DNA of 64,000 bases from Dyadobacter sp. 50-39 (GTDB lineage: Bacteria; Bacteroidota; Bacteroidia; Cytophagales; Spirosomataceae): the NCBI GenBank assembly GCA_001898145.1, contig MKSR01000047.1:62001-126000 (forward strand), written 5' to 3'. The notes below the pieces were generated by a model. It made no database searches and was not told the origin of the DNA. It was given only the letters and a program-made list of their open reading frames with translations. Position 1 is the stretch's first letter. The number at the start of each line of letters is the position of its first letter. The translations under genes and the position numbers were made by a program. Below are positions 1-8,917 of this stretch, piece by piece.

Positions 1-1165
1 GCTGCATGGTCACCGGGCGCGACCTCAGCAGCAGATCGGGCAATTTCATCCGGAATAAAAGGCTTGAAGAATCGATCCAGTTTCTTCCTCCGGGCCAACC
101 GGCCACGTTAGGCGGATAAAGCAAAACTTGTCCTAAGGTGCGTTGGATGAATATCAACGATTGCTTTTGCTGGAAAACAAGCCCGAGCGAATGCTGCATC
201 CCAGCAAGCAGTTCGACAGGAGATTTGATGCGGTTACCCCTCACGGAAGGCTCATAAAACCAGTTAGCCGTCAGAATGCCGTTCAGAAGCCCGGCAATGT
301 CATAACCGCTTTTGTAAAACTTTTCAGCAAGGCCTTTGATACGGGTCTGGGCTTCCGGGCTATCTGCCTGGTCACTAACCAGAAATTGATATATTTTGCC
401 TGTAACGAAATGGGCCGTCTGCTTTTTTTCGAGCAGGAGCCTGACCACATCTTCGCCCTTAAAATAACCGGTTTGACCAAAAATCGTTTTCAGGCCATCG
501 TCATGCTGATTTTGCCGAAAGGTAAATTCTCCCTTCGGATTATATCCCCAACCGGTAAACGCCCGGGCGGCGTCCTTGATATCCGCTTCTGTATAACTCT
601 GTGAGGCCCGTCCCAATGCGAACAGCTCCATCACCTCCCGGGCAAAGTTTTCGTTGGGCGCGCCCTTCCGGTTTTGCTGATTGTTGAGAAATTGAAGCAT
701 TGCCGGCTCTTTGGAAACTGCCATCAACAGATCCGCAAAATTGCTCAGCGCATGTGTGCGGATCGTATTCAGGTAACGCTGGACGGCGGCCGGATTGAGC
801 ACCCGGCAAGCGAAATGCCCATGCCAGAACAAAGCCATTTTTTCACGAAGAACATCCTCGCCGGAAGCCATTTTCTCGACCCAGAGTACATTCAGGTCGC
901 GTATCAATCCCGCATTTTTCTTGATCCGCATTTTAGTCGCGTCACGATCGGGCTTACCATTCGCGGCCAATTTTTTTAGCGTTTTATTGTTCTGAAAGTG
1001 GTCAGCATCCACGACTACGAGCGGCTGAAAGTCAGATTGCGTTAACATTTCCTTCACCACTGTTTGGACGGGCCGGGCCTCTTTCAATAACTGCACAGGG
1101 GTAGCCCCGAACCCTGCACGCCAGTACAGGTGCTGTAATCTTTCCGATTTGCCGATATTTTCCAT
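1..1165 (-). CDS. DUF1800 domain-containing protein (3' end beyond window)
   Basis: The minus strand is open from an ATG at 1165 to the window edge, giving about 388 residues without a stop. The translation starts MENIGKSERLQHLYW and carries typical DUF1800 landmarks: an N-terminal LYWRAGFGATP-like segment, then KMALFWHGHFAC, then NENFAREVMELFALG and the downstream AARAFTGWGY. DUF1800 proteins are usually about 450-500 residues, so only the C-terminal end is missing. In Bacteroidota and Planctomycetes they are commonly paired with a DUF1501 protein, which would lie left of the window. The molecular function of the family is not established. No signal peptide is visible. Confidence 0.88.
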   Translation of the reverse strand, partial: MENIGKSERLQHLYWRAGFGATPVQLLKEARPVQTVVKEMLTQSDFQPLVVVDADHFQNNKTLKKLAANGKPDRDATKMRIKKNAGLIRDLNVLWVEKMASGEDVLREKMALFWHGHFACRVLNPAAVQRYLNTIRTHALSNFADLLMAVSKEPAMLQFLNNQQNRKGAPNENFAREVMELFALGRASQSYTEADIKDAARAFTGWGYNPKGEFTFRQNQHDDGLKTIFGQTGYFKGEDVVRLLLEKKQTAHFVTGKIYQFLVSDQADSPEAQTRIKGLAEKFYKSGYDIAGLLNGILTANWFYEPSVRGNRIKSPVELLAGMQHSLGLVFQQKQSLIFIQRTLGQVLLYPPNVAGWPGGRNWIDSSSLLFRMKLPDLLLRSRPVTMQ

Positions 1166-1718
1166 GGGAATGATTTACATAGGGGTTAAACAATTTACGT
1201 GGAGGAGCTTATGCAGAATGTATGAAAGCCACCACGCCGGAATCCGGTTCTATGACTTGGAAGGCGACACAAGGTTTAATTTGTTACCGTCGTCTTTTAA
1301 ATTTTACTGCACAATGTTCCAGATGAACTTCCTGATTTCAGGACTGGTCAGGTTGCCTTTTTAGGGGTGGTGCAGTCGGCCGGTCAATGGCCAGATTGGC
1401 CGTTTGGAGTTCAAGTTTGGCACTTTCATGTTCATCAGCCCCGACTGGTTGTCTGATTTTCACTTGCTGAGCCACACCCCACAAAATGACACAAGCATAT
1501 AAAACTCGAGGTTCCCCTCTGTCCAGGTATCTGGATGGTGCGTTGAAAATCGGTAATGTTTTGCCTTGGGGATGTGATATGGCAAGGAAACTGGTTTGAG
1601 CAATCTAGTGGAAGCCTGTATCATGATTTTCGCTTAACTTTGGCTCACAGCGACTCTGACTGCGTAGGCTGGCCCCGAGAGCTTGCTACTGATTCGAAAA
1701 CATAAAGCATATTAGTAC
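1166..1718. other. intergenic, probably decayed sequence
   Basis: No convincing gene. On the minus strand, short open stretches between about 1310 and 1560 look protein-like in composition but are interrupted by stops and change frame. The last ends in SPEIRKFIWNIVQ just before a TAA near 1307. I could not assign a family. The right end should hold the promoter of the AraC gene at 1719, but no clear -7/-33 pair is seen. Confidence 0.35.
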
Positions 1719-2645
1719 ATGACCGAGATCGCCGGTATTTACTCAGGTTCTTTGCTGGATTTGTACAAAGCACTAGGACTTCCAGTAGATTTTTTTGATA
1801 CCAGGGAGGGCTTCACCATTTTTAATCTGAAAGGTATCGGCTTCGAGCTACCGTACCAGTCTGAATCCTACCGTCCTAACTTTTTTTCGCTGCTCTTTGT
1901 GAAAAGTGGGAAGGGGAGATATACAATAGATGAGTTTACCTTCGAAGTCGAGCCCCATTCTATATATTTTACCAACCCGAGTAACTTTCGCACCTTCAGC
2001 TGGCAGCAGATTGAAGATGTGGTGCTGATCACTTTCGACGAAACATTTTTAAAAAAATACATCGGGGAAGAAGTCTATTCCGATTTTCCTTTCCTGTTAA
2101 CCGAAGTCGTTCGTCCGACACAGGTATCCGACGCATTTTTCCAGGTTACGGAAGGCATTAATGCGATGATCCAAAGTGAATATATGGGGCATGGAACCAG
2201 CAAATATCGGGTTATCGGTCATCTTTTAGCGGTGCTTTTGTTCTGGATCAAAGAGCACATATGGCTCGACTACAACCCGATTTATGAAGGCAACCGCAGC
2301 TCCCAAATCGTCATTACATTCAAGCGGATGATCGAGCAGCACTATCGGGACCTGGCGGCTGGGAAGGTTGATCAATTACTGCGTGTCCAAGATTATGCCG
2401 ATGCCCAAAACCTGCACCCAAATTACCTCAGCAGCGTCATCAGAAGCAAAACGGGCAAACCCATCGCCACCTGGATTGCGGATAAAACAATGGCCGAAGC
2501 CAGATCGCTTTTACAGAACTCGCAGCTATCCATCAAAGAAATCACTGCCAGGCTTGGATTTGCCGAAACCGCCCATTTTAGCAACTTCTTCAAAAAACAT
2601 GAGCGTCTTTCGCCGGTCCAGTATCGGCAGAACCACCAGCTTTAA
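1719..2645 (+). CDS. AraC family transcriptional regulator
   Basis: This is a 308-residue protein. An N-terminal cupin-like sensing half has alternating strands around residues 50-110 (FVKSGKGRYTIDEF, then HSIYFTNPSNFRTFSW). A C-terminal AraC double helix-turn-helix covers about residues 195-305, with ITARLGFAETAHFSNFFKKH and the closing SPVQYRQ signature. It sits immediately upstream of two SDR oxidoreductases on the same strand, so it is a plausible local regulator of them; that is inference. The ATG at 1719 is the first start in frame and gives a normal family length. No effector can be predicted. Confidence 0.9.
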   Translation: MTEIAGIYSGSLLDLYKALGLPVDFFDTREGFTIFNLKGIGFELPYQSESYRPNFFSLLFVKSGKGRYTIDEFTFEVEPHSIYFTNPSNFRTFSWQQIEDVVLITFDETFLKKYIGEEVYSDFPFLLTEVVRPTQVSDAFFQVTEGINAMIQSEYMGHGTSKYRVIGHLLAVLLFWIKEHIWLDYNPIYEGNRSSQIVITFKRMIEQHYRDLAAGKVDQLLRVQDYADAQNLHPNYLSSVIRSKTGKPIATWIADKTMAEARSLLQNSQLSIKEITARLGFAETAHFSNFFKKHERLSPVQYRQNHQL

Positions 2646-2697
2646 AATTTGCAACCCTTGCTTTAACCTGCGTAACAGGCACGGCTCGGTAGCGACC

Positions 2698-2705
2698 TAC
2701 CTTTG
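2698..2705 (+). promoter_or_regulatory. Bacteroidota -7 element (TACCTTTG)
   Basis: This is an exact match to the TAnnTTTG -7 consensus of Bacteroidota housekeeping promoters. A transcript starting some 7 nt downstream would leave a leader of about 20 nt before ATG 2732. No good TTTG -33 box lies 19-21 nt upstream, so the call is tentative. Confidence 0.4.
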
Positions 2706-2731
2706 TCTTATCAAATTAAATGATCAAGACA

Positions 2732-3472
2732 ATGGAAAATCTAGCAAACAAAGTAGCATTGGTGACCGGCGCATCAAGGGGTATCGGCGCACGGATCGCC
2801 AGGGAACTCGCCCTGGCCGGCGCAAAGGTAATTGTTAACTACGCGGGCAACAAGTCGGCAGCCGAAGCGGTGGTCGGCAGCATTCTCGAATCGGGCGGAC
2901 AAGCTGTTGCCGTTAAAGCCGATGTCAGCAAAGCGTCTGAGGTGAAAGGTCTTTTCGACCAGGCTATCGGTCAGTACGGCCGTATAGACGTGCTCGTCAA
3001 TAATGCAGGAGTTATTCTTTACAAACCCATCAAGGAGACTACCGAAGACGAGCTGGCAAAAATCATCGACGTCAATATCAAGGGCGTATTCAACACGCTT
3101 CGGGAGGCGGCCACAAGGCTTTCAGACAACGGAAGTATTATTAATTTCTCTTCTTCGGTCAACCGGTTGATCATGCCCACTTATGGGGCCTATGTGGCGA
3201 CAAAATCGGCGGTTGAACAATTGACCCGGGTTTTTGCAAAAGAAATCGGCCATCGTAACATCAATGTAAATTCAATTTCTCCCGGTCCGACGAACACCGA
3301 GTTGTTCCTGGACGGAAAATCCGAGGAAACAATCTCCCGCCTCGCCGGCCTTTCCGCATTCAACCGCATCGGAGAACCGGAAGACATAGCCCGAGTAGTG
3401 GTTTTCCTTGCCAGCGACAACGCCAAATGGATATCCGCCCAGAATATTGGCGTCAATGGCGGTATGGCCTGA
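2732..3472 (+). CDS. SDR family NAD(P)-dependent oxidoreductase
   Basis: Classical short-chain dehydrogenase of 246 residues. The cofactor motif TGASRGIG is at residues 12-19, NNAG is near residue 88, a Ser-containing strand (IINFSSSVN) precedes the catalytic YGAYVATK (YxxxK), and the C-terminal NIGVNGG is typical. It resembles 3-oxoacyl-ACP reductase-like/glucose-dehydrogenase-like SDRs; the substrate cannot be read from sequence. I chose ATG 2732 (MENLANKVALVTG) over the in-frame ATG 2720 because it fits the family N-terminus and the -7 element at 2698. A second SDR follows 30 bp downstream, probably on the same transcript. Confidence 0.9.
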   Translation: MENLANKVALVTGASRGIGARIARELALAGAKVIVNYAGNKSAAEAVVGSILESGGQAVAVKADVSKASEVKGLFDQAIGQYGRIDVLVNNAGVILYKPIKETTEDELAKIIDVNIKGVFNTLREAATRLSDNGSIINFSSSVNRLIMPTYGAYVATKSAVEQLTRVFAKEIGHRNINVNSISPGPTNTELFLDGKSEETISRLAGLSAFNRIGEPEDIARVVVFLASDNAKWISAQNIGVNGGMA

Positions 3473-3502
3473 TTTAATTGCTCACGTTCAAACTTTAAAA
3501 CA

Positions 3503-4255
3503 ATGAACTCGCTAAAAAATAAGACAGCCCTCATTACCGGTTCTGCCCGTGGGCTAGGGAAAGCTATCGCCGAGCGTTATGCAGCCCTGGGGGCCAATGT
3601 TGTACTCAACTATTCCAGGGACAAAGCGTCTGCCGATGAGGTGGAAAGCAATATAAAGGCCATGGGGGCGAAGGTGATTTCCGTTCGGGCAGATGTAAGC
3701 AGCGTGGCGGATATCAGGCATTTGTTTGAGGAAGGCAAACGGGCATTCGGCAGAATTGATATCGTGGTGGCGAATGCTGGTATTGAAATGGTGGAAACGC
3801 CAGTAACGGAGTTTACCGAAGAGCAGTTTGACAGGTTGTTTTCCATTAATACCAAAGGCGCCTATTTTACGATGCAACAAGCTGCATTAAATGTGGCTGA
3901 TAAAGGGCGCATTATTTACATAGCTTCCAGCACTACGGCATTCCCTGTTGCTGGGATGGCTGTTTACGGCGGGAGCAAGATAACCCCACGTTATCTGGTT
4001 GATGTATTGTCAAAGGAGATCGGGCGTCGTGGCGTTACTGTCAATTCCATCATCCCTTTTGCGGTAGACCATTCAGGTATTTTTGCGGAATCCGGCAGCT
4101 ATCCCGAGCTGAGAAAATCTTTGTTAGACAGTTGTCCTATGGGAAGATTGGCCGAGGTGGAAGATGTTGCCAACGTGGCCGAGTTCTTTGCCAGCGATCT
4201 CTCCTCATTTGTCAACGGACAGCACCTGCTGGTAAATGGCGGAGCCAATCAGTAG
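3503..4255 (+). CDS. SDR family oxidoreductase
   Basis: A 250-residue short-chain dehydrogenase, similar in length and layout to the preceding gene and probably an old tandem duplicate. TGSARGLG is at residues 13-20. The conserved NNAG is replaced by VANAG. The catalytic region reads IASSTT followed by YGGSK (YxxxK). The C-terminus NGQHLLVNGGANQ is typical of 3-oxoacyl-ACP-reductase-like SDRs. NADP preference is likely from the early basic residues but not proven. It ends convergently with the sensor kinase gene 78 bp downstream. Confidence 0.9.
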   Translation: MNSLKNKTALITGSARGLGKAIAERYAALGANVVLNYSRDKASADEVESNIKAMGAKVISVRADVSSVADIRHLFEEGKRAFGRIDIVVANAGIEMVETPVTEFTEEQFDRLFSINTKGAYFTMQQAALNVADKGRIIYIASSTTAFPVAGMAVYGGSKITPRYLVDVLSKEIGRRGVTVNSIIPFAVDHSGIFAESGSYPELRKSLLDSCPMGRLAEVEDVANVAEFFASDLSSFVNGQHLLVNGGANQ

Positions 4256-4333
4256 GCACATTAATACAAACCCGGATTGGATACTGGTTGCACAAAAAAC
4301 TGGTCGCATCGGTGCCTTCCATAGAATTTCCCG

Positions 4334-5614
4334 CTATGGATTTAAGGGCAATACCAGCACCGAGGTGCAGCCTTTGCCAGGCTCGCTCTCGATGCTTAGA
4401 TCGCCCCCGTTCCCCAATGCGAATTCCCTGCAAAGCTTTAATCCAATGCCATTACCCCGTTCATTGCCAGTTCCATAACTTGAATGCACGGTACCTGGAT
4501 CGAAAAGCTTTTCCAAAACAAAAGGCTCGATGCCTTTTCCGGTATCGCGGACCCTGATGATGGCAAGAGGGCCTTCGTGCTGACAGGATACATACACAGT
4601 GGAATCAGAATAGCTGAATTTGACGGCATTGCTGAGCAGGTTCCTTAGTATTACTTCCAGTTGTCTTCTGTCGGCTATTAGCTGCGCCGGTTGTAGGGCA
4701 CTTTTATCGAGGTCGACCGACTTGGCTTGAAACTGTGGTTTGAGAAATGTGTATACTGTTTCCACAGCTTCCCCCACGTCGATGGATTCCTTTCTGGTAG
4801 CCGGGGCCGCGAACTGGTTTTTGCTCCATTCCAGCAGCGACGCGATATTGCTTTGCAGGTTATTGACCTGGGAAAGCAACTGGCCCGACATCTGTTTGAA
4901 TTCATCTTTTTCCAAATGCCCCTGGGCCAGCATCGACAGCACCGTGTAAACTGTTGCCACGGGCGATTGGATGTCGTGGGCGACGACGGACATGATCTTG
5001 CTGTTGCTGGCGTTTAATTTTTCTAGTTGTTTGTTTTGCTCCTCGATCTGATTCTGGTAAGCAGTTGTCTGCCGTTTAAAGAAGTGCAGGAAATACAGGT
5101 AGAGGCCTAAGCTGATCACAATGACGATATTCCTGTTCCATTCCGCAGTGGTCGTGGCCAGCGGCGGAAGTTTATTGATCTTGACGACAAAGAATAAAAG
5201 ACCATTGAACACTCCGCAAGCGAAGGCGATACCATCATTTTTCCAGATGATAAAATTCACCCCTAAAAACAACAGCAGGAAATATTCTGCATTGTTGTGA
5301 TAGTAGAATGTGCTGATCGTGCAGCAGATAGAGAAAATTGTGCTTACAATCAGCGGGGGCAGTACCCTGCGGTTATACCTGTAGAAGATAGGAACGCTGA
5401 ACCCTGCCAGCGTCGCCAGCAGGTCAAGCCAGCACAAAAGGAAATAGTGATTCAGGTAGTTGGAGATAAAAAAAACAATCGAGCAGCAGCCAGCGGATAT
5501 CCCGGCGATGTTGGTCACAACGATCCTTCTGCGTTCCTGGTAGGACATGGACGGTGAAATGCCTGTCTTAATTAGTTTTTGCCACCAAAGCGGGTATGAA
5601 GAGGGAACAGGCAT
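4334..5614 (-). CDS. membrane sensor histidine kinase
   Basis: A 426-residue protein from ATG 5614 (MPVPSSYPLWWQ). About six hydrophobic segments lie between residues 31 and 178, followed by a short coiled coil. The HisKA domain has VVAHDIQSP with phospho-acceptor His213. The HATPase domain has NLLSNAVKFS (N box), DTGKGIEP (G1) and GNGIGLKLC (G2). The reading frame continues upstream to 5890, but that extension is Cys/Ser/Arg-rich and unlike a protein N-terminus. No response regulator is adjacent, so this is an orphan kinase. The membrane segments match no named sensor domain I recognise. Confidence 0.88.
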   Translation of the reverse strand: MPVPSSYPLWWQKLIKTGISPSMSYQERRRIVVTNIAGISAGCCSIVFFISNYLNHYFLLCWLDLLATLAGFSVPIFYRYNRRVLPPLIVSTIFSICCTISTFYYHNNAEYFLLLFLGVNFIIWKNDGIAFACGVFNGLLFFVVKINKLPPLATTTAEWNRNIVIVISLGLYLYFLHFFKRQTTAYQNQIEEQNKQLEKLNASNSKIMSVVAHDIQSPVATVYTVLSMLAQGHLEKDEFKQMSGQLLSQVNNLQSNIASLLEWSKNQFAAPATRKESIDVGEAVETVYTFLKPQFQAKSVDLDKSALQPAQLIADRRQLEVILRNLLSNAVKFSYSDSTVYVSCQHEGPLAIIRVRDTGKGIEPFVLEKLFDPGTVHSSYGTGNERGNGIGLKLCREFALGNGGDLSIESEPGKGCTSVLVLPLNP

Positions 5615-5928
5615 ATGTATGTCATGTAAGTAAGGGACGCCGGGGCATTCCTTCTGTGTTGTTAGCGTTGAGCGTAGACGACAAATGTCTGAAATAATTC
5701 GGGACGTTTGTAATAGCATAAGTACGGAAATAATTACAGGCCCCGGCCGGAGAACCCCCGCAGCATTACGGCGACTTCTATTACAAGCCAAGCGATGGGT
5801 ATTGCAGGGGAGGGTAAGTACATTGTTGCTGTGGTCAGCACTTCTTTCGCTGTCAGATGAGGACTTACATTTTGTCAGAAAAAATGTCATAAATACTGAA
5901 ATTTTTTCCGGGAAACCTGGGCTGGAAT

Positions 5929-5936
5929 TAAGTTTG
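5929..5936 (+). promoter_or_regulatory. -7 element TAAGTTTG upstream of hsp20
   Basis: Exact TAnnTTTG match. A T-rich run at 5902-5907 lies about where a -33 box would be, but it lacks the G. This would give a leader of about 75 nt before the Hsp20 start. No CIRCE or similar heat-shock operator is visible. Confidence 0.4.
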
Positions 5937-6003
5937 ATTTAGCTTGATCAGGCGGGCATGACCGCCAGCCGTAAGTTCATTTATTCATTGTTTAACTTTT
6001 TAA

Positions 6004-6012
6004 AAAGGAGGT
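6004..6012 (+). promoter_or_regulatory. strong Shine-Dalgarno of hsp20
   Basis: AAAGGAGGT ends five bases before ATG 6018. Such a strong site is uncommon in this phylum and it fixes the start at 6018 rather than at the in-frame ATG 5958. Confidence 0.75.
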
Positions 6013-6017
6013 TGATT

Positions 6018-6467
6018 ATGTCACTCATCAAAAGGAACGGGCTACTGCCCCAAACATTCCCTGCGCTGTTCGACGATTTCTTTGGCCGCGAACTTTTTAA
6101 CTGGGGTAACAATAACTACTCCGCTACCAGCACGACGGTACCTTCGGTTAATATCCGCGAGACCGGCGATAACTTCGAGGTCGAAATGGCCGCGCCAGGC
6201 ATGAACAAAAGCGACTTCAAGGTAGAGCTGGATGGAAACACACTTACGATCAGCTCACACAAGGAGCAACAGCAGGCGTCCGACCAGGACGGCTACACCC
6301 GCAGGGAGTTCAGCTACCAGTCTTTCCAAAGAAGTTTCGTTCTTCCAAAAGACGTGGTCGATGTCGAGCACATAGCGGCGAAATATGAAAACGGCCTGCT
6401 GCATCTGACGATTCCCAAGCAGGAGCAGGCTAAGCAAAAAGCCCCGAGGTTGATTGAAATAGGTTAA
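6018..6467 (+). CDS. Hsp20/alpha-crystallin small heat shock protein
   Basis: A 149-residue ATP-independent holdase of the small heat-shock family. The N-terminus (RNGLLPQTFPALFDDFFGREL) is typical of bacterial class A Hsp20. The alpha-crystallin domain covers about residues 40-140, with the MAAPGMNKSDFKVELDG strand pair and the A-x-x-x-N-G-L motif as AAKYENGLLHLTIPK. The C-terminal APRLIEIG supplies the IxI/V-type oligomer-anchoring tail. The strong ribosome binding site sets the start. The gene is probably monocistronic, flanked by its own -7 element and terminator. Confidence 0.95.
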   Translation: MSLIKRNGLLPQTFPALFDDFFGRELFNWGNNNYSATSTTVPSVNIRETGDNFEVEMAAPGMNKSDFKVELDGNTLTISSHKEQQQASDQDGYTRREFSYQSFQRSFVLPKDVVDVEHIAAKYENGLLHLTIPKQEQAKQKAPRLIEIG

Positions 6468-6470
6468 AAA

Positions 6471-6502
6471 CAAGAGGCTGTCTCCAATGAGGCAGCCTCT
6501 TG
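6471..6502 (+). terminator. hairpin terminator after hsp20
   Basis: Perfect 10-bp inverted repeat CAAGAGGCTG / CAGCCTCTTG starting 3 bases after the stop codon, followed by TTGCATTT. Confidence 0.75.
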
Positions 6503-6567
6503 TTGCATTTAAGGGGTTTCTTCAATTCCTGAATAAATGATCTTTAGGTATAGCAAATCAGGGATAA

Positions 6568-6801
6568 ATGGGCCGCCGACAGCCTAATTTCAAGTCTTAT
6601 TATCAGCAGCAGTTGATGCTGCTTCCTCCAAGTTTACAAGATTTGGTTCCCAGAGGCCACGTGGTCCGTGTGGCCAACGATGTGATCAGCAAGATCAATT
6701 TAGAGCCATTCAATGCTGCCTATTACATGACTGGCCCGTGCATTTATGCGCGAATGCTTGTAATGCTCTTCACTTCCCCTGACACCTTCATCAGGAGATA
6801 G
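6568..6801 (+). pseudogene. IS1182-type transposase, N-terminal fragment
   Basis: A 77-codon remnant matching the start of IS1182-family transposases: QQLMLLPPSLQDLVPRGHVV followed by RVANDVISKINLEPF and a weakened YxxGxxxYxPRML-like segment (CIYARMLVMLFTSPDTF). The whole DDE catalytic core is missing, so the element is dead. No terminal inverted repeats could be found around it. Full-length proteins are normally about 450-550 residues. Confidence 0.75.
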
Positions 6802-6905
6802 AACCCTTTTCCGGATTTTGGATACGCAATGCCCCGATTTCACTACGTCGGCAAGCTCAGGGCTAACGAATTTTGCCTATCTCAAAATTCAAAATCAATA
6901 TTAGA

Positions 6906-7835
6906 ATGAAAAAGTCACAAACTCCCATCATCAGCTTTAGTCCGGTTGTATTACCAGTTTCCGGCCGTCATGTAGACCTTGAAATAAAAGTCTCAGCTCC
7001 GGCAAGCGGAAACAACCTGCCGGTTATTCTTCTTTCACATGGACATGGCCCCTCTAACTTTCTGTCTTCTTACAGAGGATATGGCCCCATTGTAGACTTT
7101 TTTGCGGCAGAAGGGTTTGTTGTTATGCAGCCTACTCATCAAAATTCCAAGGCACTTGGACTTCCGTCATCCCTTCCGGAAGCGCCCTTGTTTTGGAGTT
7201 CACGGGCAACGGACATGAAGTTTATCCTTGATCATTTGGACCAGATTATTTCCACAGTTCCTGGGTTAAGCGGAAGAGTCGATAAAGCGAAAGTTGCTGC
7301 CATCGGCCATTCCATGGGCGGACAGACTGTGGCCATGCTGGCTGGTATGGAGGTGACCGATCCCGCAACAGGCCAAATAGTGAATGCCGCAGAACCGAGA
7401 TTAAAAGCCCGGGTGCTAATTGGTGCCTCTGGTGGGCCCGAAGGATTTAACGGAGTCAATAGACAGCATTATCCTGTGTTGGCGGCCGGTAGTTTCAATA
7501 CCATGTCTTTGCCAGCACTGATTGTGAATGGCGATAAGGATAAAAACCTCATGTTTTCTGATGTGGACAATTGGCGGGCGGACGCTTATTATCAAAGTCC
7601 CGGGCCAAAGGATCTGCTGACCGTGTTTGGTGCCGAACATATTTTTGGTGGCATATCAGGGTATGATGCCCGCGAGACCAGTGATGAAAATCCGGAGCGT
7701 GTTGCCTTTGTATGTGAAAGCATTCTTGCGTATGTTCGGAGCAAATTCGATCCAAGCGAGACAAGTTGGGAAGACGCCAAGAAAGCCCTTAACGGAGTGC
7801 AAGGTGCATTAGGCAGCATTGAAAGTAAATTATAA
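6906..7835 (+). CDS. alpha/beta hydrolase (dienelactone hydrolase/chlorophyllase-like)
   Basis: A 309-residue alpha/beta-hydrolase. The oxyanion segment LLSHGHGP is at residues 42-49, the nucleophile elbow GHSMGG has Ser136, the acid is probably in VNGDKDKN, and the catalytic His lies in GAEHIFGG. No signal peptide, so cytoplasmic. I used ATG 6906 (MKKSQTPIIS) because the 11 codons before it are Lys/Ile/Asn-rich linker. The AraC gene behind it starts 10 bp after its stop, suggesting co-transcription. Substrate unknown. Confidence 0.85.
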   Translation: MKKSQTPIISFSPVVLPVSGRHVDLEIKVSAPASGNNLPVILLSHGHGPSNFLSSYRGYGPIVDFFAAEGFVVMQPTHQNSKALGLPSSLPEAPLFWSSRATDMKFILDHLDQIISTVPGLSGRVDKAKVAAIGHSMGGQTVAMLAGMEVTDPATGQIVNAAEPRLKARVLIGASGGPEGFNGVNRQHYPVLAAGSFNTMSLPALIVNGDKDKNLMFSDVDNWRADAYYQSPGPKDLLTVFGAEHIFGGISGYDARETSDENPERVAFVCESILAYVRSKFDPSETSWEDAKKALNGVQGALGSIESKL

Positions 7836-7845
7836 AACAGACATT

Positions 7846-8760
7846 ATGAAGGATGAGATGTCTAGTCATAGGTTCAATTCCTTATCAAGGTTGCACAAGG
7901 CGCTGGACATACCGGCACCTATGCACCCGTTGGTAAGTATAGTAAATAATGCTGCCGGGACCATTCCTTTGGAAAGACTTCCCAGTCCCCACATTCTAAA
8001 TTTTTACAAGATTTCCTATAAGATGAATTTTCAGGGGAAGTTCAAATACGGGCAGCATTACTACGATTTCGACGAGGGGGGGATGTTTTTTGTCTCACCT
8101 AATCAGATCACAGGAGGCCACGAACCACTCAGTGATCAATCAGGTTATACTTTGCTTTTCCACCCAGACTTTTTACTGGGTTACGAACTCGCCAGGAAGA
8201 TCAAAGAGTACGGATTTTTTTCCTATTCTATCCACGAAGCGCTGCACTTATCGGAAAAAGAAAGAACCACGATCATTTCTGTTTTTGAAAGTATTGAAGA
8301 AGAATTAAAGAATAGAATTGACAATTTCAGCCAAGATGTTGTCATTTCTCAGATTGACTTGCTGCTAAATTATGCCAACCGGTTTTACAGCCGGCAGTTC
8401 ATCACCCGTAAGGCGGTAAGCAGCGATCTGCTTCAAAAGGTGGAAGACATTTTACATGCCTACTTCCAGTCACCGCACGGGGAAAAGCAGGAGCGTCCAA
8501 CTGTCCAATCTCTGTCTGAGCAGTTGAACGTCAGTGCGAGTTACCTAAGTGATATGCTGCGATCACTTACCGGTCAAAACACGCAACAGCATATTCATAA
8601 CCATCTGATTGAAAAGGCAAAGGAACTGTTATCGTCCAGCAATGCTTCAATAAGCGAAATTGCGTATGACTTAGGATTCGAACATCCCCAGTCTTTTAGT
8701 AAACTTTTCAAGCTCAAAACCAGTGTGTCGCCTTTGGACTTCAGACGTTCCTTCAACTAA
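7846..8760 (+). CDS. AraC family transcriptional regulator
   Basis: A 304-residue regulator with a cupin-like N-terminal half (YGQHYYDFDEGGMFFVSPNQ) and a C-terminal AraC double HTH over about residues 205-300. The HTH includes QLNVSASYLSDMLRSLTGQN and ISEIAYDLGFEHPQSFSKLF, ending SPLDFRRSFN. It follows the alpha/beta hydrolase by 10 bp and probably regulates it, a common pairing in Bacteroidota; that is inference. A further in-frame Met lies at 7858. Confidence 0.9.
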   Translation: MKDEMSSHRFNSLSRLHKALDIPAPMHPLVSIVNNAAGTIPLERLPSPHILNFYKISYKMNFQGKFKYGQHYYDFDEGGMFFVSPNQITGGHEPLSDQSGYTLLFHPDFLLGYELARKIKEYGFFSYSIHEALHLSEKERTTIISVFESIEEELKNRIDNFSQDVVISQIDLLLNYANRFYSRQFITRKAVSSDLLQKVEDILHAYFQSPHGEKQERPTVQSLSEQLNVSASYLSDMLRSLTGQNTQQHIHNHLIEKAKELLSSSNASISEIAYDLGFEHPQSFSKLFKLKTSVSPLDFRRSFN

Positions 8761-8810
8761 TGCATAGTCCATTACAGTGCACCATTATCCTAAAGCCTGA
8801 TTAAATCTAA

Positions 8811-8851
8811 GGCACAAAAGCCACCGACATTTGTTGATGAGCTTTTGTGCC
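8811..8851 (+). terminator. hairpin terminator after AraC gene
   Basis: Perfect 11-bp stem GGCACAAAAGC / GCTTTTGTGCC with a 19-base loop, 50 bp past the stop codon. There is no strong T tract, and it may work in both directions because the next gene converges from the right. Confidence 0.6.
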
Positions 8852-8917
8852 CGCAACTGGACAAATGTGGGAGCGGATTCTTGATGATTTAAAAATGATT
8901 TCAAGATTAACTGTTGA

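Larger units (their letters stand above)
5615..6017. other. divergent intergenic region, kinase / hsp20
   Basis: The region separates two divergent genes and must hold both promoters. The only element I can point to is the -7 box at 5929 for hsp20. The left half is the untranslated upstream extension of the kinase frame. Confidence 0.4.
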